From JAWXVE01 sp044425575 (GTDB lineage: Bacteria > Bacillota > Clostridia > Lachnospirales > Lachnospiraceae), in the NCBI GenBank assembly GCA_044425575.1, contig JAWXVE010000015.1:1-39002 (forward strand): a stretch of 39,002 bases of DNA, in the 5' to 3' direction. The notes below the pieces were generated by a model. That model made no database searches. It saw only the letters and a program-made list of their open reading frames with translations, and had not been told where the DNA came from. How positions within the stretch are numbered: position 1 is the first letter of the stretch; each line of letters begins with the position of its first letter. The translations under genes and the position numbers were made by a program. Below are positions 24,072 through 33,377 of the stretch, one piece after another.

Positions 24072-25310
24072 ATGGGAATTAAAAAGCCTACGCAGCGGAT
24101 TGCAGTTGCTGTTATGCTTTTCCTTCTTGGAATTACAACTTTGCATGTGGCACTGCCATCGGTAGAAGCATCTCTGTCAGATATTACGTCAGATAGTATT
24201 GAAGAGAAGGAAGAGGAGCTTGAGTCTGCAGAACAAGAGAAAGAGGTGTTGCAATCTAATGTGACAGAACTAGAAGATTTATTAACTAGTTTAGAAGCAA
24301 CGAAAGATGATTTAAGCAATTACGTGGCTGCATTAGATGTGTCTCTAGGAGAAATTAATGATAAAATTAGTGAATTGTCAGCTCTTATAGCTGAGAAACA
24401 AGAAGAGATTGAACAGACGGAGAAGGAATTAGAAGAGGCTCTCGCGGTAGAAGCGGAGCAATATGCTGAGATGCAAAAGCGCATTCAATTTATTTATGAA
24501 CAAGGTGATTATGCACTAACAGAAATGTTATTATCTTCAGAAAGTTTTGGAGATATTCTAAATAAAGCCGATTATATAGAGATGTTATCTGCCTATGATC
24601 GCAGTATGCTAGATAATTATATTGCAACACGCGAAACCATAGAATCCATTATGGAATTGTTAGAAGAGGAAGAAGCAATTCTAGAAGATGCCAATCTAGC
24701 TATGATTGGTGAACAAGGTGTTATGGAAGATTTAATTGATGTAAAAGAACAAGAAATCACTGCTTATCAATCAGATATTACGAATAAAGAAGCTCTCAGA
24801 GCAGAATTAGAGAATCAGATTGCTCAGGAATCAGCCATTATTGAGGCTTTAGAACTTGCCATAGCAGAGGAACGTCGTCAAATTGCAGAAGAGAACGGAT
24901 TGTTGCTATCTTACGATGGGGGTATGTTTGCTTGGCCAGCACCTTCCTATACGTATATCTCATCAGACTATGGATGGAGAATTCATCCTATTTTAGGTGA
25001 AGAGATATTTCATAGTGGTGTAGATATGGCAGCACCAGCGGGCTCACCAATTTTAGCGGCGTATGATGGAAAAGTAGTGGCATCAGCATATAGTTCTTCT
25101 ATGGGTAATTACGTTATGATTGATCACGGCGATGAGCTGTATACCATCTACATGCATGCATCAGAATTATATGTTACTACTGGTCAAGTAGTAATTCGTG
25201 GAGAAAAGATAGCAGCAGTAGGAACTACTGGATTATCTACAGGAAATCATTTACATTTTGGAGTGCGGTTAAATGGAGACTACGTAAGTCCTTGGTCTTA
25301 TTTACAATAA
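24072..25310 (+). CDS. Coiled-coil murein hydrolase with LytM/M23 domain (EnvC/PcsB-like)
   Basis: A secreted peptidoglycan hydrolase expected to be activated by FtsEX. The 412-residue protein has an N-terminal export signal or anchor (IAVAVMLFLLGITTLHVAL), a long Glu/Leu-rich coiled coil (about residues 40-280 in two stretches), and a C-terminal M23 endopeptidase domain. The zinc motifs are intact: FHSGVDMAAPAGSPI (HxxxD type) and HLHFGV, with YVMIDHGDELYTIYMHAS between. In E. coli EnvC the domain is degenerate and only activates amidases; here it looks catalytic. The ATG at 24072, seven bases after AAGGAGT, is preferred to the ATG at 24066. It follows ftsX by 17 bases. Confidence 0.94.
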   Translation: MGIKKPTQRIAVAVMLFLLGITTLHVALPSVEASLSDITSDSIEEKEEELESAEQEKEVLQSNVTELEDLLTSLEATKDDLSNYVAALDVSLGEINDKISELSALIAEKQEEIEQTEKELEEALAVEAEQYAEMQKRIQFIYEQGDYALTEMLLSSESFGDILNKADYIEMLSAYDRSMLDNYIATRETIESIMELLEEEEAILEDANLAMIGEQGVMEDLIDVKEQEITAYQSDITNKEALRAELENQIAQESAIIEALELAIAEERRQIAEENGLLLSYDGGMFAWPAPSYTYISSDYGWRIHPILGEEIFHSGVDMAAPAGSPILAAYDGKVVASAYSSSMGNYVMIDHGDELYTIYMHASELYVTTGQVVIRGEKIAAVGTTGLSTGNHLHFGVRLNGDYVSPWSYLQ

Positions 25311-25360
25311 TATACATACACTAGAAGCAACAAGAAGGATGAGAGTGAGACGAGAAGCCT

Positions 25361-26614
25361 ATGTATGATACAGAGCAAATTGATGCATTGCTACAGAAGA
25401 ATAATAATAATAAGTCTGGATTTTGGAAGGGGCTTGGAGTAGGGGTTGTTATTACATCAAGCCTAATGATAGTAGGAATTATAGCAGTAGTATTAATTAT
25501 AGATTTATTTGCCATGGATGCAGATGAAGTGTTAGCGAATTCTGATGTTATTACAGAAGAAGCCATTGAAAAAATAGGGATGATTACAGATACCATTGAT
25601 CATTATTATATTGAAGATATAGATGATGCAGTATTACAAGAAGGTATATACAGCGGGATTTTAGATAGTCTAGGTGACCCGTATTCTGTTTACTATACAG
25701 AGGAAGAAGTGCAGGACTTGATGCAGTCCACGGATGGAACCTATTATGGAATTGGTGCTTATATTGGTATGGGAACTGATACGAATCTGCCAACCATTGC
25801 CCGTCCTATTGCGGGAACGCCAGCAGAAGAAAGTGGATTGTTAGCAGGTGATGTGATTCTAGAGGTGGATGGTATTGATATAGCAGGCTATAGCCTAGAG
25901 GAAGTTATTGATCTTGTAAAAGGAGATGAAGGTACTACCGTAGTACTTACTATTTATCGCGAAGGTACAATGGATTTACTTGAAATTCCCATAGTGCGTA
26001 GACAGATTGAGACAGATACAGTAGCTTATGAAATGATGGAAGATCAGATTGCCTATATTAGCATCTATGAATTTGATCACGTTACAGTGAATCAATTTAG
26101 CGAAGCTCTTGAATTAGCCAAGGTAGAAGGTATGGAAGGTCTGATATTTGATTTGCGGGGGAATCCAGGTGGTAATGTAGATACAGTAGTAGATATTTTG
26201 CGAATGATTTTACCAGAAGGAATTATTGTGTACACGGAAGATAAGTACGGAGAGCGCGTAGAGTATACAGGCAGCGGAGAGGATCCCCTTACTATTCCTA
26301 TTGTAGTATTAGTAGATAGTTCAAGCGCTAGTGCAGCAGAGATCATGGCAAGCGCACTTAGAGATTACAATATGGCTACGTTGATTGGCACAACAACTTA
26401 CGGAAAGGGCATTGTACAGAATATTATTATGCTTAGTGATGGAACGGCACTGAAGATTACTTCAAGTACTTACTATACTCTAAGTGGAACGAACATTCAC
26501 GGAGTGGGATTAGAGCCAGATGTAGAAGTGCCATTTGATGCATCATCCTATATTGATGAAGGAATTGATAACCAATTAGACGCAGCGGTGGAATATTTGC
26601 AATCACAATTGTAG
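25361..26614 (+). CDS. S41-family carboxyl-terminal processing protease (CtpA/CtpB)
   Basis: A membrane-anchored, extracellular serine protease. The 417 residues contain one N-terminal membrane segment (VVITSSLMIVGIIAVVLII), a cap region (LGDPYSVYYTEEEVQDLM), a PDZ domain (TPAEESGLLAGDVILEVDGI) and the S41 core with FDLRGNPGG, the catalytic serine in VDSSSASAAEIMASALRD and the catalytic lysine in TTYGKGIVQ. In Gram-positives these proteases process secreted proteins or control wall hydrolases; in Bacillus ctpB also follows ftsEX. The location right after the M23 hydrolase makes that protein a plausible substrate. A terminator follows. Confidence 0.95.
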   Translation: MYDTEQIDALLQKNNNNKSGFWKGLGVGVVITSSLMIVGIIAVVLIIDLFAMDADEVLANSDVITEEAIEKIGMITDTIDHYYIEDIDDAVLQEGIYSGILDSLGDPYSVYYTEEEVQDLMQSTDGTYYGIGAYIGMGTDTNLPTIARPIAGTPAEESGLLAGDVILEVDGIDIAGYSLEEVIDLVKGDEGTTVVLTIYREGTMDLLEIPIVRRQIETDTVAYEMMEDQIAYISIYEFDHVTVNQFSEALELAKVEGMEGLIFDLRGNPGGNVDTVVDILRMILPEGIIVYTEDKYGERVEYTGSGEDPLTIPIVVLVDSSSASAAEIMASALRDYNMATLIGTTTYGKGIVQNIIMLSDGTALKITSSTYYTLSGTNIHGVGLEPDVEVPFDASSYIDEGIDNQLDAAVEYLQSQL

Positions 26615-26626
26615 TGAAGAATGATT

Positions 26627-26655
26627 AAGAGGGAGTACGATAGGTACTTCCTTTT
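26627..26655 (+). terminator. Intrinsic terminator of the ftsEX-hydrolase-protease operon
   Basis: AAGAGGGAGTAC (26627-26638) pairs with GTACTTCCTTTT (26644-26655) over 12 bases with two G-U pairs and a five-base loop. The T-rich 3' arm serves as the U tract. The rest of the gap to 26783 shows only isolated TATAAT boxes (26678 and 26722) without good -35 partners. Confidence 0.65.
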
Positions 26656-26782
26656 CTAATATGTGCAAAAAAATGCATATAATTAGATAAGTTTTTGGTA
26701 GAAAAGTAGAAGAGAGTTCAGTATAATGGTGATATTAAAGGTGTTTTAAAGAAAACCACAGAATAGGAGGTATCACAAAAAA

Positions 26783-27403
26783 GTGTATATGAAGAATGTG
26801 AATGATGATGCTTTTCAGGCATACGGTAGGGTGTTGACAAAGGAATATGATTGTAGGGAACTGATTACAGCGTTAAATGAGACGGAAGCACCAACAGATT
26901 GCGTGGTGTATTATCCGTCAATTGAAGAATTTGAGATGTTACCAATTAAGAAGGTGTTAGAAGAGAGTATGTACGGTGAATTACCCATTCAAATTGGGTA
27001 TTGTAATGGAACGAATCAAGCGTTGAATGCAGTGGAATATCACCGTTGTTCTGAATTAGGTGTAGCGGCTACAGACTTAATTTTGTTAATCGGGAAACAA
27101 CAGGATATTACCAAGAATTATACATATGACACTGCTAAGATTGAAGCATTTTTTGTACCAGAAGGAACGGTATACGAAATGTACGCTACTACTTTACATT
27201 TTGCACCTTGTAGCGTGGATGGCAAGCCATTTCGGAATATTGTTGTATTACCGAAAGGAACGAACACCGAATTAGAAGCGAACGGGAACCTGGCTAGAGA
27301 AGATAAGACATTGTTTGCCAAGAATAAGTGGTTGATTGCTCACGAGGACGGTGGAGTAGAAGGTGGATATGTGGGATTAACAGGTGAGAATATCACCATA
27401 TAA
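26783..27403 (+). CDS. DUF4867-like protein in a pentose operon
   Basis: A 206-residue soluble protein that I match from memory to DUF4867, without a firm function. The second half looks cupin-like: KIEAFFVPEGTVYEMYATTLHFAPC, FRNIVVLPKGTN, with Glu and His residues that could bind a metal. The N-terminal half includes MLPIKKVLEESMYGELPIQIGYCNG. It starts at a GTG (26783) 12 bases after AGGAGG; an ATG at 26789 is also possible. It is 25 bases before an isomerase gene, so a role in sugar binding, anomer or aldose-ketose conversion is plausible; that is inference from context only. Confidence 0.75.
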   Translation: MYMKNVNDDAFQAYGRVLTKEYDCRELITALNETEAPTDCVVYYPSIEEFEMLPIKKVLEESMYGELPIQIGYCNGTNQALNAVEYHRCSELGVAATDLILLIGKQQDITKNYTYDTAKIEAFFVPEGTVYEMYATTLHFAPCSVDGKPFRNIVVLPKGTNTELEANGNLAREDKTLFAKNKWLIAHEDGGVEGGYVGLTGENITI

Positions 27404-27428
27404 CTTTTAAATACAAGGAGGATTGAGT

Positions 27429-28919
27429 ATGTTTGAGAATATGCCAAAAGTAAAAATTGGAGTAGTGGCAGTTAGTAGAGATTGTTTCCCAGAAGAATTA
27501 TCAGTGAATAGAAGAAAGGCTGTTATTGCAGCCTATGAGAAACAGTATAATGATGAGGATATTTATGAATGTCCAGTGTGTATCGTAGAAAGTGAGATTC
27601 ATATGGTACAGGCATTAGAAGATGTGAAACAGAACGAATGTAATGCACTTGTAGTGTATTTGGGTAACTTTGGTCCTGAGATTTCAGAGACTCTATTAGC
27701 GAAGCATTTTGATGGTCCTGTCATGTTTGTGGCAGCAGCAGAAGAAACAGGAGATAATTTAAAAGGTGGCCGTGGGGATGCATATTGTGGTATGTTAAAT
27801 GCAAGCTATAACTTAAAGCTTCGCAATGTAAAAGCATATATCCCAGAATATCCAGTGGGGACGGCAGCAGAATGCGCAGATATGATACATGAATTCGTGC
27901 CAATTGCAAGAGGAGTTATTGGTCTTAGTGACCTTAAGATTATTAGTTTTGGTCCTCGCCCACTTAATTTCTTAGCATGCAATGCCCCAATTAAGCAATT
28001 GTATAACTTAGGTGTGGAAATCGAAGAGAACTCAGAGTTAGACTTATTTGAATCGTTTAAAAAGCATGAAGGCGATCCACGTATAGCGGAAGTTGTTGCG
28101 GACATGGCAGAAGAACTCGGTGATGGGAATAATAAACCAGATATTCTACCGAAATTAGCTCAATATGAACTGACTTTATTAGATTGGATAGAAACACATA
28201 AAGGCTACCGTAAATACGTTGCAATTGCTGGAAAATGCTGGCCTGCATTCCAAACACAATTTGGATTTGTACCTTGCTATGTGAATAGTCGTTTAACAGG
28301 TATGGGCATACCAGTATCTTGCGAAGTAGATATTTATGGAGCGTTAAGTGAATTCATTGGTAGTTGCATTAGCCAAGATGCGGTTACCTTATTAGATATT
28401 AACAATTCTGTGCCTGCTGATATGTATGAAGAAAGTATTAAAGGAAAATTTAACTATACACATAAAGATATTTTCATGGGATTCCACTGTGGTAATACAA
28501 GTTCTAAGAAGTTGGCAGCTTGTTCTATGGAGTATCAGATGATTATGGCCCGTGCACTTCCAGAAGAAGTTACACAAGGAACTCTAGAAGGCGACATTAT
28601 TCCAGGCAATATTACCTTCTATCGTTTACAAAGCACTGCGGATGCTAAGCTTAGAGCATATATTGCAGAAGGTGAAGTACTTCCTGTAGCAACGCGATCA
28701 TTTGGTTCCATTGGAATCTTTGCAATTCCAGAAATGGGTAGATTTTACCGTCATGTGTTAATTGAAGGCAATTACCCACATCATGGAGCAGTAGCATTTG
28801 GACACTTTGGGAAGACTATTTACGAAGTATTTAAATATATTGGCGTTCCAGTAGAAGAGATTGGATTTAATCAACCAAAGGGAATGATGTATAAGACGGA
28901 AAATCCTTTTATGCAATAA
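27429..28919 (+). CDS. L-fucose/L-arabinose isomerase family protein
   Basis: An aldose-ketose isomerase of the FucI/AraA superfamily, 496 residues. The N-terminal domains have KIGVVAVSRDCFPEELSVNRR and NALVVYLGNFGPEISETLLAKHF. Candidate metal ligands match the family: the Glu of VSCEVDIYGALSEFIG, the Asp of VTLLDINNSV, and a His in HHGAVAFGHFGKTIYEV near the C-terminus. FucI enzymes also act on D-arabinose. Since the next genes encode a xylulokinase and transketolase, the product is probably a ketopentose. The exact sugar cannot be assigned. The ATG at 27429 is seven bases after AAGGAGG; the TTG at 27423 is too close. Confidence 0.88.
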   Translation: MFENMPKVKIGVVAVSRDCFPEELSVNRRKAVIAAYEKQYNDEDIYECPVCIVESEIHMVQALEDVKQNECNALVVYLGNFGPEISETLLAKHFDGPVMFVAAAEETGDNLKGGRGDAYCGMLNASYNLKLRNVKAYIPEYPVGTAAECADMIHEFVPIARGVIGLSDLKIISFGPRPLNFLACNAPIKQLYNLGVEIEENSELDLFESFKKHEGDPRIAEVVADMAEELGDGNNKPDILPKLAQYELTLLDWIETHKGYRKYVAIAGKCWPAFQTQFGFVPCYVNSRLTGMGIPVSCEVDIYGALSEFIGSCISQDAVTLLDINNSVPADMYEESIKGKFNYTHKDIFMGFHCGNTSSKKLAACSMEYQMIMARALPEEVTQGTLEGDIIPGNITFYRLQSTADAKLRAYIAEGEVLPVATRSFGSIGIFAIPEMGRFYRHVLIEGNYPHHGAVAFGHFGKTIYEVFKYIGVPVEEIGFNQPKGMMYKTENPFMQ

Positions 28920-28935
28920 GAGAGTAATCAGAAAC

Positions 28936-28970
28936 AGGGGGCTATGGAACAAGCATATGCCCCTATTTTT
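28936..28970 (+). terminator. Hairpin with T run between the isomerase and xylulokinase genes
   Basis: GGGGC (28938-28942) pairs with GCCCC (28959-28963), extended inward by TATG/CATA with a one-base bulge, then TATTTTT. It looks like an intrinsic terminator or attenuator. No good promoter is visible between it and the next gene, so partial read-through is likely. Confidence 0.6.
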
Positions 28971-29015
28971 ACTAGTGGCAGTTAGTGAGATTTTAGAAAG
29001 TATGAGGTAATCACT

Positions 29016-30482
29016 ATGTATTATATCGGTATAGATTTAGGGACTTCAGCAGTAAAATTGCTTCTCATGAAAGGCAATGGAACCATTGCGAATATTGTAG
29101 ACCGCGAATATCCGCTTTATTTTCCTCATCCAGGTTGGTCGCAGCAAGAGCCGTCAGACTGGTGGAATGCCTGCATAGAGGGAATCAAGGAATTAATTGC
29201 AGATATAGATAAGGACTTAGTGGCAGGTATTAGCTTTGGTGGACAAATGCATGGTCTTGTTACATTAGATGAAGCAGATCAAGTTATTCGACCTGCTATT
29301 CTATGGAATGACGGTCGTACAAGCAAAGAAACAGATTATCTTAATGAGGTAATTGGAAAAGAGCAACTTTCTAAATATACGGCAAATATTGCTTTTGCAG
29401 GATTCACAGCACCAAAGATTCTGTGGATGAAGGAAAATGAGCCTGAGTTATTTGCAAGAATTCATAAGATCATGTTACCAAAAGACTATATTGCCTACAA
29501 ATTATCAGGAATTCATTCAGCAGATGTATCCGATGCTTCTGGAATGCTTCTTATGGATGTGCAGAAAAAGTGTTGGTCCAAAGAGATGTTAGAGATTTGT
29601 TCTATTAGAGAAGAACAACTTGGTAAAATCTATGAAAGTTATGAAGTGACAGGAACAATTCTCCCTGAGATTGCCCAGATGCTTGGACTATCCAATCAAG
29701 TTAAAATTGTAGCAGGTGCAGGAGATAATGCAGCGGCAGCAGTAGGAACTGGAACAGTTGGGGAAGGTATGTGTAACATTTCTCTTGGCACTAGCGGTAC
29801 CGTATTTATTTCTAGCAATGCATTTGCAGTAGATAACCATAATGCTCTTCATGCTTTTGCCCATGCAGATGGACATTATCATCTAATGGGGTGTATCTTA
29901 AGCGCTGCATCTTGCAATAAATGGTGGATGGAAGATATTTTAGATACAAAAGATTTTGCAAAAGAACAAGAAATCATTGGTAATTTAGGTGAAAATCATG
30001 TATACTTTTTACCGTATCTAATGGGTGAGCGTTCCCCTCATAACGATCCAAAAGCGAGAGGAACATTCATTGGAATGTCTATGGATTCTACTAGAGGTGA
30101 TATGACACAAGCAGTATTAGAAGGTGTTACATTTGCATTGAGAGATTCCTTAGAAGTTGCAAAGTCTCTAGGAATTACAATTGAACGAACAAAGGTTTGC
30201 GGCGGAGGTGCTAAGAGTACTTTGTGGAAGAAGATTCTGGCTAATGTATTGAATCTTAAAGTAGATGTAATCGAAAGTGAACAAGGACCAGGGCTTGGAG
30301 GTGCTATGCTAGCAGCGGTGGCATGCGGAGAGTATGAATCTGTGGAAGCAGCAGCAGCGGCAATTGTCAAGGTAGTAGAAACGGTAGAACCAGACGAAGA
30401 ATTAGTGGCCCTATATGAGAAGCGTTATGAAACGTTTCGAGCAATTTACCCAGCGGTAAAAGAGATATATCCCAAGATGTAA
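29016..30482 (+). CDS. xylB: Xylulokinase (FGGY carbohydrate kinase)
   Basis: Phosphorylates D-xylulose to xylulose 5-phosphate with ATP. The 488-residue protein shows the first phosphate motif YYIGIDLGTSAVKLLLM, GWSQQEPSDWW, the substrate-binding ISFGGQMHGLV and AILWNDGRTSKE, DVSDASGMLLMDV, and the catalytic Asp in GAGDNAAAAVGTG. The adenosine motif VCGGGAKSTLWKKILANVL and EQGPGLGGAMLAAVACG follow. The QMHG motif and length favour xylulokinase over other FGGY kinases. Its product is a direct substrate of the transketolase encoded just downstream. Confidence 0.95.
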   Translation: MYYIGIDLGTSAVKLLLMKGNGTIANIVDREYPLYFPHPGWSQQEPSDWWNACIEGIKELIADIDKDLVAGISFGGQMHGLVTLDEADQVIRPAILWNDGRTSKETDYLNEVIGKEQLSKYTANIAFAGFTAPKILWMKENEPELFARIHKIMLPKDYIAYKLSGIHSADVSDASGMLLMDVQKKCWSKEMLEICSIREEQLGKIYESYEVTGTILPEIAQMLGLSNQVKIVAGAGDNAAAAVGTGTVGEGMCNISLGTSGTVFISSNAFAVDNHNALHAFAHADGHYHLMGCILSAASCNKWWMEDILDTKDFAKEQEIIGNLGENHVYFLPYLMGERSPHNDPKARGTFIGMSMDSTRGDMTQAVLEGVTFALRDSLEVAKSLGITIERTKVCGGGAKSTLWKKILANVLNLKVDVIESEQGPGLGGAMLAAVACGEYESVEAAAAAIVKVVETVEPDEELVALYEKRYETFRAIYPAVKEIYPKM

Positions 30483-30510
30483 GCAAGTTACAAGTAGATT
30501 GGAGAAGAAC

Positions 30511-31353
30511 ATGAATAATTTAGAATTACAAAAAATGGCAAACCAAGTTAGGAAAGGAATTGTACAAAGTGTACATAGTGCAAAGGCTGGGCATCCAGGT
30601 GGTTCTTTGTCAGCCGCAGATATTTTTACGTATTTGTATTTTGAAGAGATGGATATTGATCCTGCGAGACCGGACATGGACGAGAGAGACCGATTTGTCT
30701 TATCCAAAGGACACGTAGCACCAGGATTATATGCGACTCTTGCAAATCGAGGATTTTTCCCAGTGGAAGACTTGCTTACCCTTCGTAAGTTAGGTTCCTA
30801 TCTGCAAGGTCACCCATGTATGCAACACATAAAAGGTGTAGATATGTCATCTGGTTCTCTTGGGCAAGGATTGTCAGTGGCAGTGGGAATGGCACTTTCT
30901 GCTAAGATGGATGGTCAACCAAACCGTGTCTATGCATTGTGTGGAGATGGAGAGATTCAAGAAGGACAAATCTGGGAAGCAGCTATGTTTGCAGGTCACC
31001 GTGAATTAGATAACTTAGTGGTGGTTGTAGATAATAATGGATTACAAATTGATGGTAGTATTGAAGATGTATGCTCGCCATACCCTATTGATGAAAAGTT
31101 TCACTCATTTAACTTCCATGTAATTACAGTAGATGGTCATAACTTTGATGAGTTGCGTGGCGCATTTGCAGAAGCAAAAACAACTAAAGGGAAACCAACA
31201 GCGATTATTGCAAAAACCACAAAAGGGAAAGGTGTTTCCTTTATGGAAGGGAAAGCGTCGTGGCATGGAACAGCGCCTAATGATGAACAATTAGCAATTG
31301 CCTTAGAAGATTTAGCGAAAATAGAGGAAGTATTAGCAGGAGGTGAGGCGTAA
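30511..31353 (+). CDS. Transketolase, N-terminal (TPP-binding) subunit
   Basis: The first half of a split transketolase, which moves two-carbon units between sugar phosphates in the non-oxidative pentose phosphate pathway. The 280 residues contain SVHSAKAGHPGGSLSAADI, the early His in SKGHVAPGLY, and the thiamine diphosphate motif GDGEIQEGQIWEAA ending in VVVVDNNGLQIDG. The start ATG at 30511 follows GGAGAAG; an in-frame TTG at 30499 overlaps that site. The stop overlaps the start of the second half (TAATG), which ensures balanced synthesis. Confidence 0.95.
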   Translation: MNNLELQKMANQVRKGIVQSVHSAKAGHPGGSLSAADIFTYLYFEEMDIDPARPDMDERDRFVLSKGHVAPGLYATLANRGFFPVEDLLTLRKLGSYLQGHPCMQHIKGVDMSSGSLGQGLSVAVGMALSAKMDGQPNRVYALCGDGEIQEGQIWEAAMFAGHRELDNLVVVVDNNGLQIDGSIEDVCSPYPIDEKFHSFNFHVITVDGHNFDELRGAFAEAKTTKGKPTAIIAKTTKGKGVSFMEGKASWHGTAPNDEQLAIALEDLAKIEEVLAGGEA

Positions 31354-32297
31354 TGGCGGATAATCAGAAGATAGCAACAAGAGAAAGTTACGGAAATGCC
31401 TTAGTAGAATTAGGCGCAACTTATGAAAACTTAGTAGTATTAGATGCAGACCTTGCTGCGGCAACGAAAACAGGAATCTTCCAAAAAGCATATCCACAAC
31501 GTCACATTGATTGTGGTATTGCAGAGTGTAATATGGTAGGAATTGCTGCAGGGATGGCAACTATGGGCAAGATTCCATTTGTAAGTTCTTTTGCCATGTT
31601 CGCAGCGGGAAGAGCATTTGAACAAGTAAGAAATTCAGTGGGATATCCACATCTTAATGTGAAAATTGGAGCGACTCATGCAGGAATTACCGTAGGAGAA
31701 GACGGAGCAAGTCATCAATGTAACGAAGATATCGCACTAATGAGAACTATTCCAGGTATGGTGGTAATTACCCCGAGTGATGATGTAGAAGCTAGGGCGG
31801 CTGTGAAAGCAGCTGTGGAATATAATGGTCCTATGTATATTCGCTTTGGTAGAGCAGCCGTTCCTGTAATTAACAATAACGATGATTACAAGTTTGAACT
31901 GGGAAAAGGTGTTTTGCTACAAGAAGGAGCAGATCTTACTATTATTGCTTCTGGTATTTGTGTGTCATCTGCCCTAGAAGCAGCTAAGAAGTTAGAAGAA
32001 GATGGAATCTCAGTAGAAGTCATTAACATTCACACGATTAAGCCGCTAGATGAAGAGATGGTAGTAGCATCTGCAAGAAAGACCAAGAAAGTTGTTACAG
32101 TAGAAGAACATTCTGTAATTGGAGGTCTTGGCAGCGCGGTGGCAGATACCTTATCGGAGAAAGCCCCAACTCTTATGAAGAAAATCGGTATGTACGATGT
32201 GTTTGGTGAATCGGGCAGTGCTGGAGATTTGCTTAAGAAGTATCGCCTAGATGGAGTGGGTATTTACCAGCAGATTCAAGAGTGGTTAGAGAATTAG
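31353..32297 (+). CDS. Transketolase, C-terminal (pyrimidine-binding) subunit
   Basis: The second half of the split transketolase, 314 residues. It contains LVVLDADLAAATKTGIFQKA and the motif HIDCGIAECNMVGIAAGMA with the catalytic Glu that activates thiamine diphosphate, then FVSSFAMFAAGRAFEQVRNS, HAGITVGEDGASHQ and the C-terminal domain (VINIHTIKPLDEE, VEEHSVIGGLGSAVAD). One base is shared with the first half. Split transketolases are common in Clostridia. It ends the sugar operon; the next gene starts 26 bases later, so read-through into the kinase remnants is possible. Confidence 0.95.
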   Translation: MADNQKIATRESYGNALVELGATYENLVVLDADLAAATKTGIFQKAYPQRHIDCGIAECNMVGIAAGMATMGKIPFVSSFAMFAAGRAFEQVRNSVGYPHLNVKIGATHAGITVGEDGASHQCNEDIALMRTIPGMVVITPSDDVEARAAVKAAVEYNGPMYIRFGRAAVPVINNNDDYKFELGKGVLLQEGADLTIIASGICVSSALEAAKKLEEDGISVEVINIHTIKPLDEEMVVASARKTKKVVTVEEHSVIGGLGSAVADTLSEKAPTLMKKIGMYDVFGESGSAGDLLKKYRLDGVGIYQQIQEWLEN

Positions 32298-32323
32298 GAA
32301 ACGCAGACGTGGGGAAGTAGAAT

Positions 32324-33377
32324 ATGCTAAGCTTAGAGGCCAGTGTCATAGAGAAACTGTTGATGCAGTTGGACCGAAAAGGATACCCTTTTGCTAGTTA
32401 TCAATTGAATTATCAAAACGAAAAGCCACATATTCTTGGAAGAGGTGGCTTTTCTGTAGTGTATGATATGGTTGATAGGAATAAGACTGACAAGGGTTAT
32501 GCGTTAAAATTAATTGGTCTAGAGCGTCATACAATTGCGTCAAAAAAGTTCTGGTCTACAGTGAACTTACAAGAGGTTCTATTGGAACAAACGCCTTATG
32601 TTGTCCGCTTAATTCAGGTGCGGGAGCTGCATATAACCATTGACGATCAGCAGAATCTAGTAGAGGCATTAGATTTAAGAGAAGATGGTAAGATACAAGA
32701 GGGTATCATCTTACAATGCATTTTAATGGAGCAATTAGAACCTGTGATTACCCGGAATAAATTCAGTCATACAACTTATGCTAGAGAGGCGTTGTGCACA
32801 GAGGAAGAAGTGCTTAAGTTGGCAATGGAGATTGGACAAGGAATTGAGGCAGCTCATAAGAATCATATTCTGCATCGAGATATTAAGCTTGAAAATATCC
32901 TATGGGATCAGAGTGAGGAGAAATACGTCTTAGGTGATTTTGGTTACTATGCTTCTAATCTTCTTCTTAAATGCCATTCCATCCTTTTATTCGGAAGAAG
33001 TTCAGAGACATATTGTAGTATTAACCATTCTAGTTCTAGCGGAATCATGTTTAAAGCGTTTTAAGGAATTTCATATTTTATTTGGTATAATAACGAGTGT
33101 TATCATTATCTATTCTGCACTCAATGTGGGAATTACATGGATACACGTTCTACTAGGTATGAGTATTTTATTAGAAATGCCATTATACATGGTGACTGTT
33201 CCGCTAGCTATTGTGTTATGGAGAGTGGGGAGTATGATAGGTCTGTTCGCAACGCAGAGCTGGATGCAATCTACTTATGTGGCAGTGATCAGTATGATAC
33301 TTATTATCATTACAATTTTATTGAAAGTCGTGATTGATTATCGTGTTGGAAGTCAAGTGAAAGAGGATGAGTCATAA
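32324..33377 (+). pseudogene. Membrane-linked Ser/Thr protein kinase, internally deleted and frameshifted
   Basis: The 5' part (32324 to about 32945) encodes a Hanks-type kinase N-lobe and catalytic loop: LGRGGFSVVYD, YALKLIG, HILHRDIKLENILWD and GDFG. Directly after GDFG, where the activation loop, APE motif and C-lobe should come, the reading frame runs into a nonsense tail ending at 33064. In the +1 frame (open from before 32934 to the stop at 33375) a hydrophobic protein with about four membrane segments appears (HIVVLTILVLAESCL, ILFGIITSVIIIY, LYMVTVPLAIVLW, VAVISMILIIITILL). The simplest reading is a kinase-membrane protein that lost its C-lobe by an out-of-frame deletion. Its intact-kinase paralog starts at the very next base. 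Confidence 0.75.

Noticed and set aside
26640..26782. Catabolite-responsive element or riboswitch before the sugar operon
   Set aside because: No sequence close to the cre consensus and no riboswitch-like fold could be recognised; only isolated TATAAT boxes are present.
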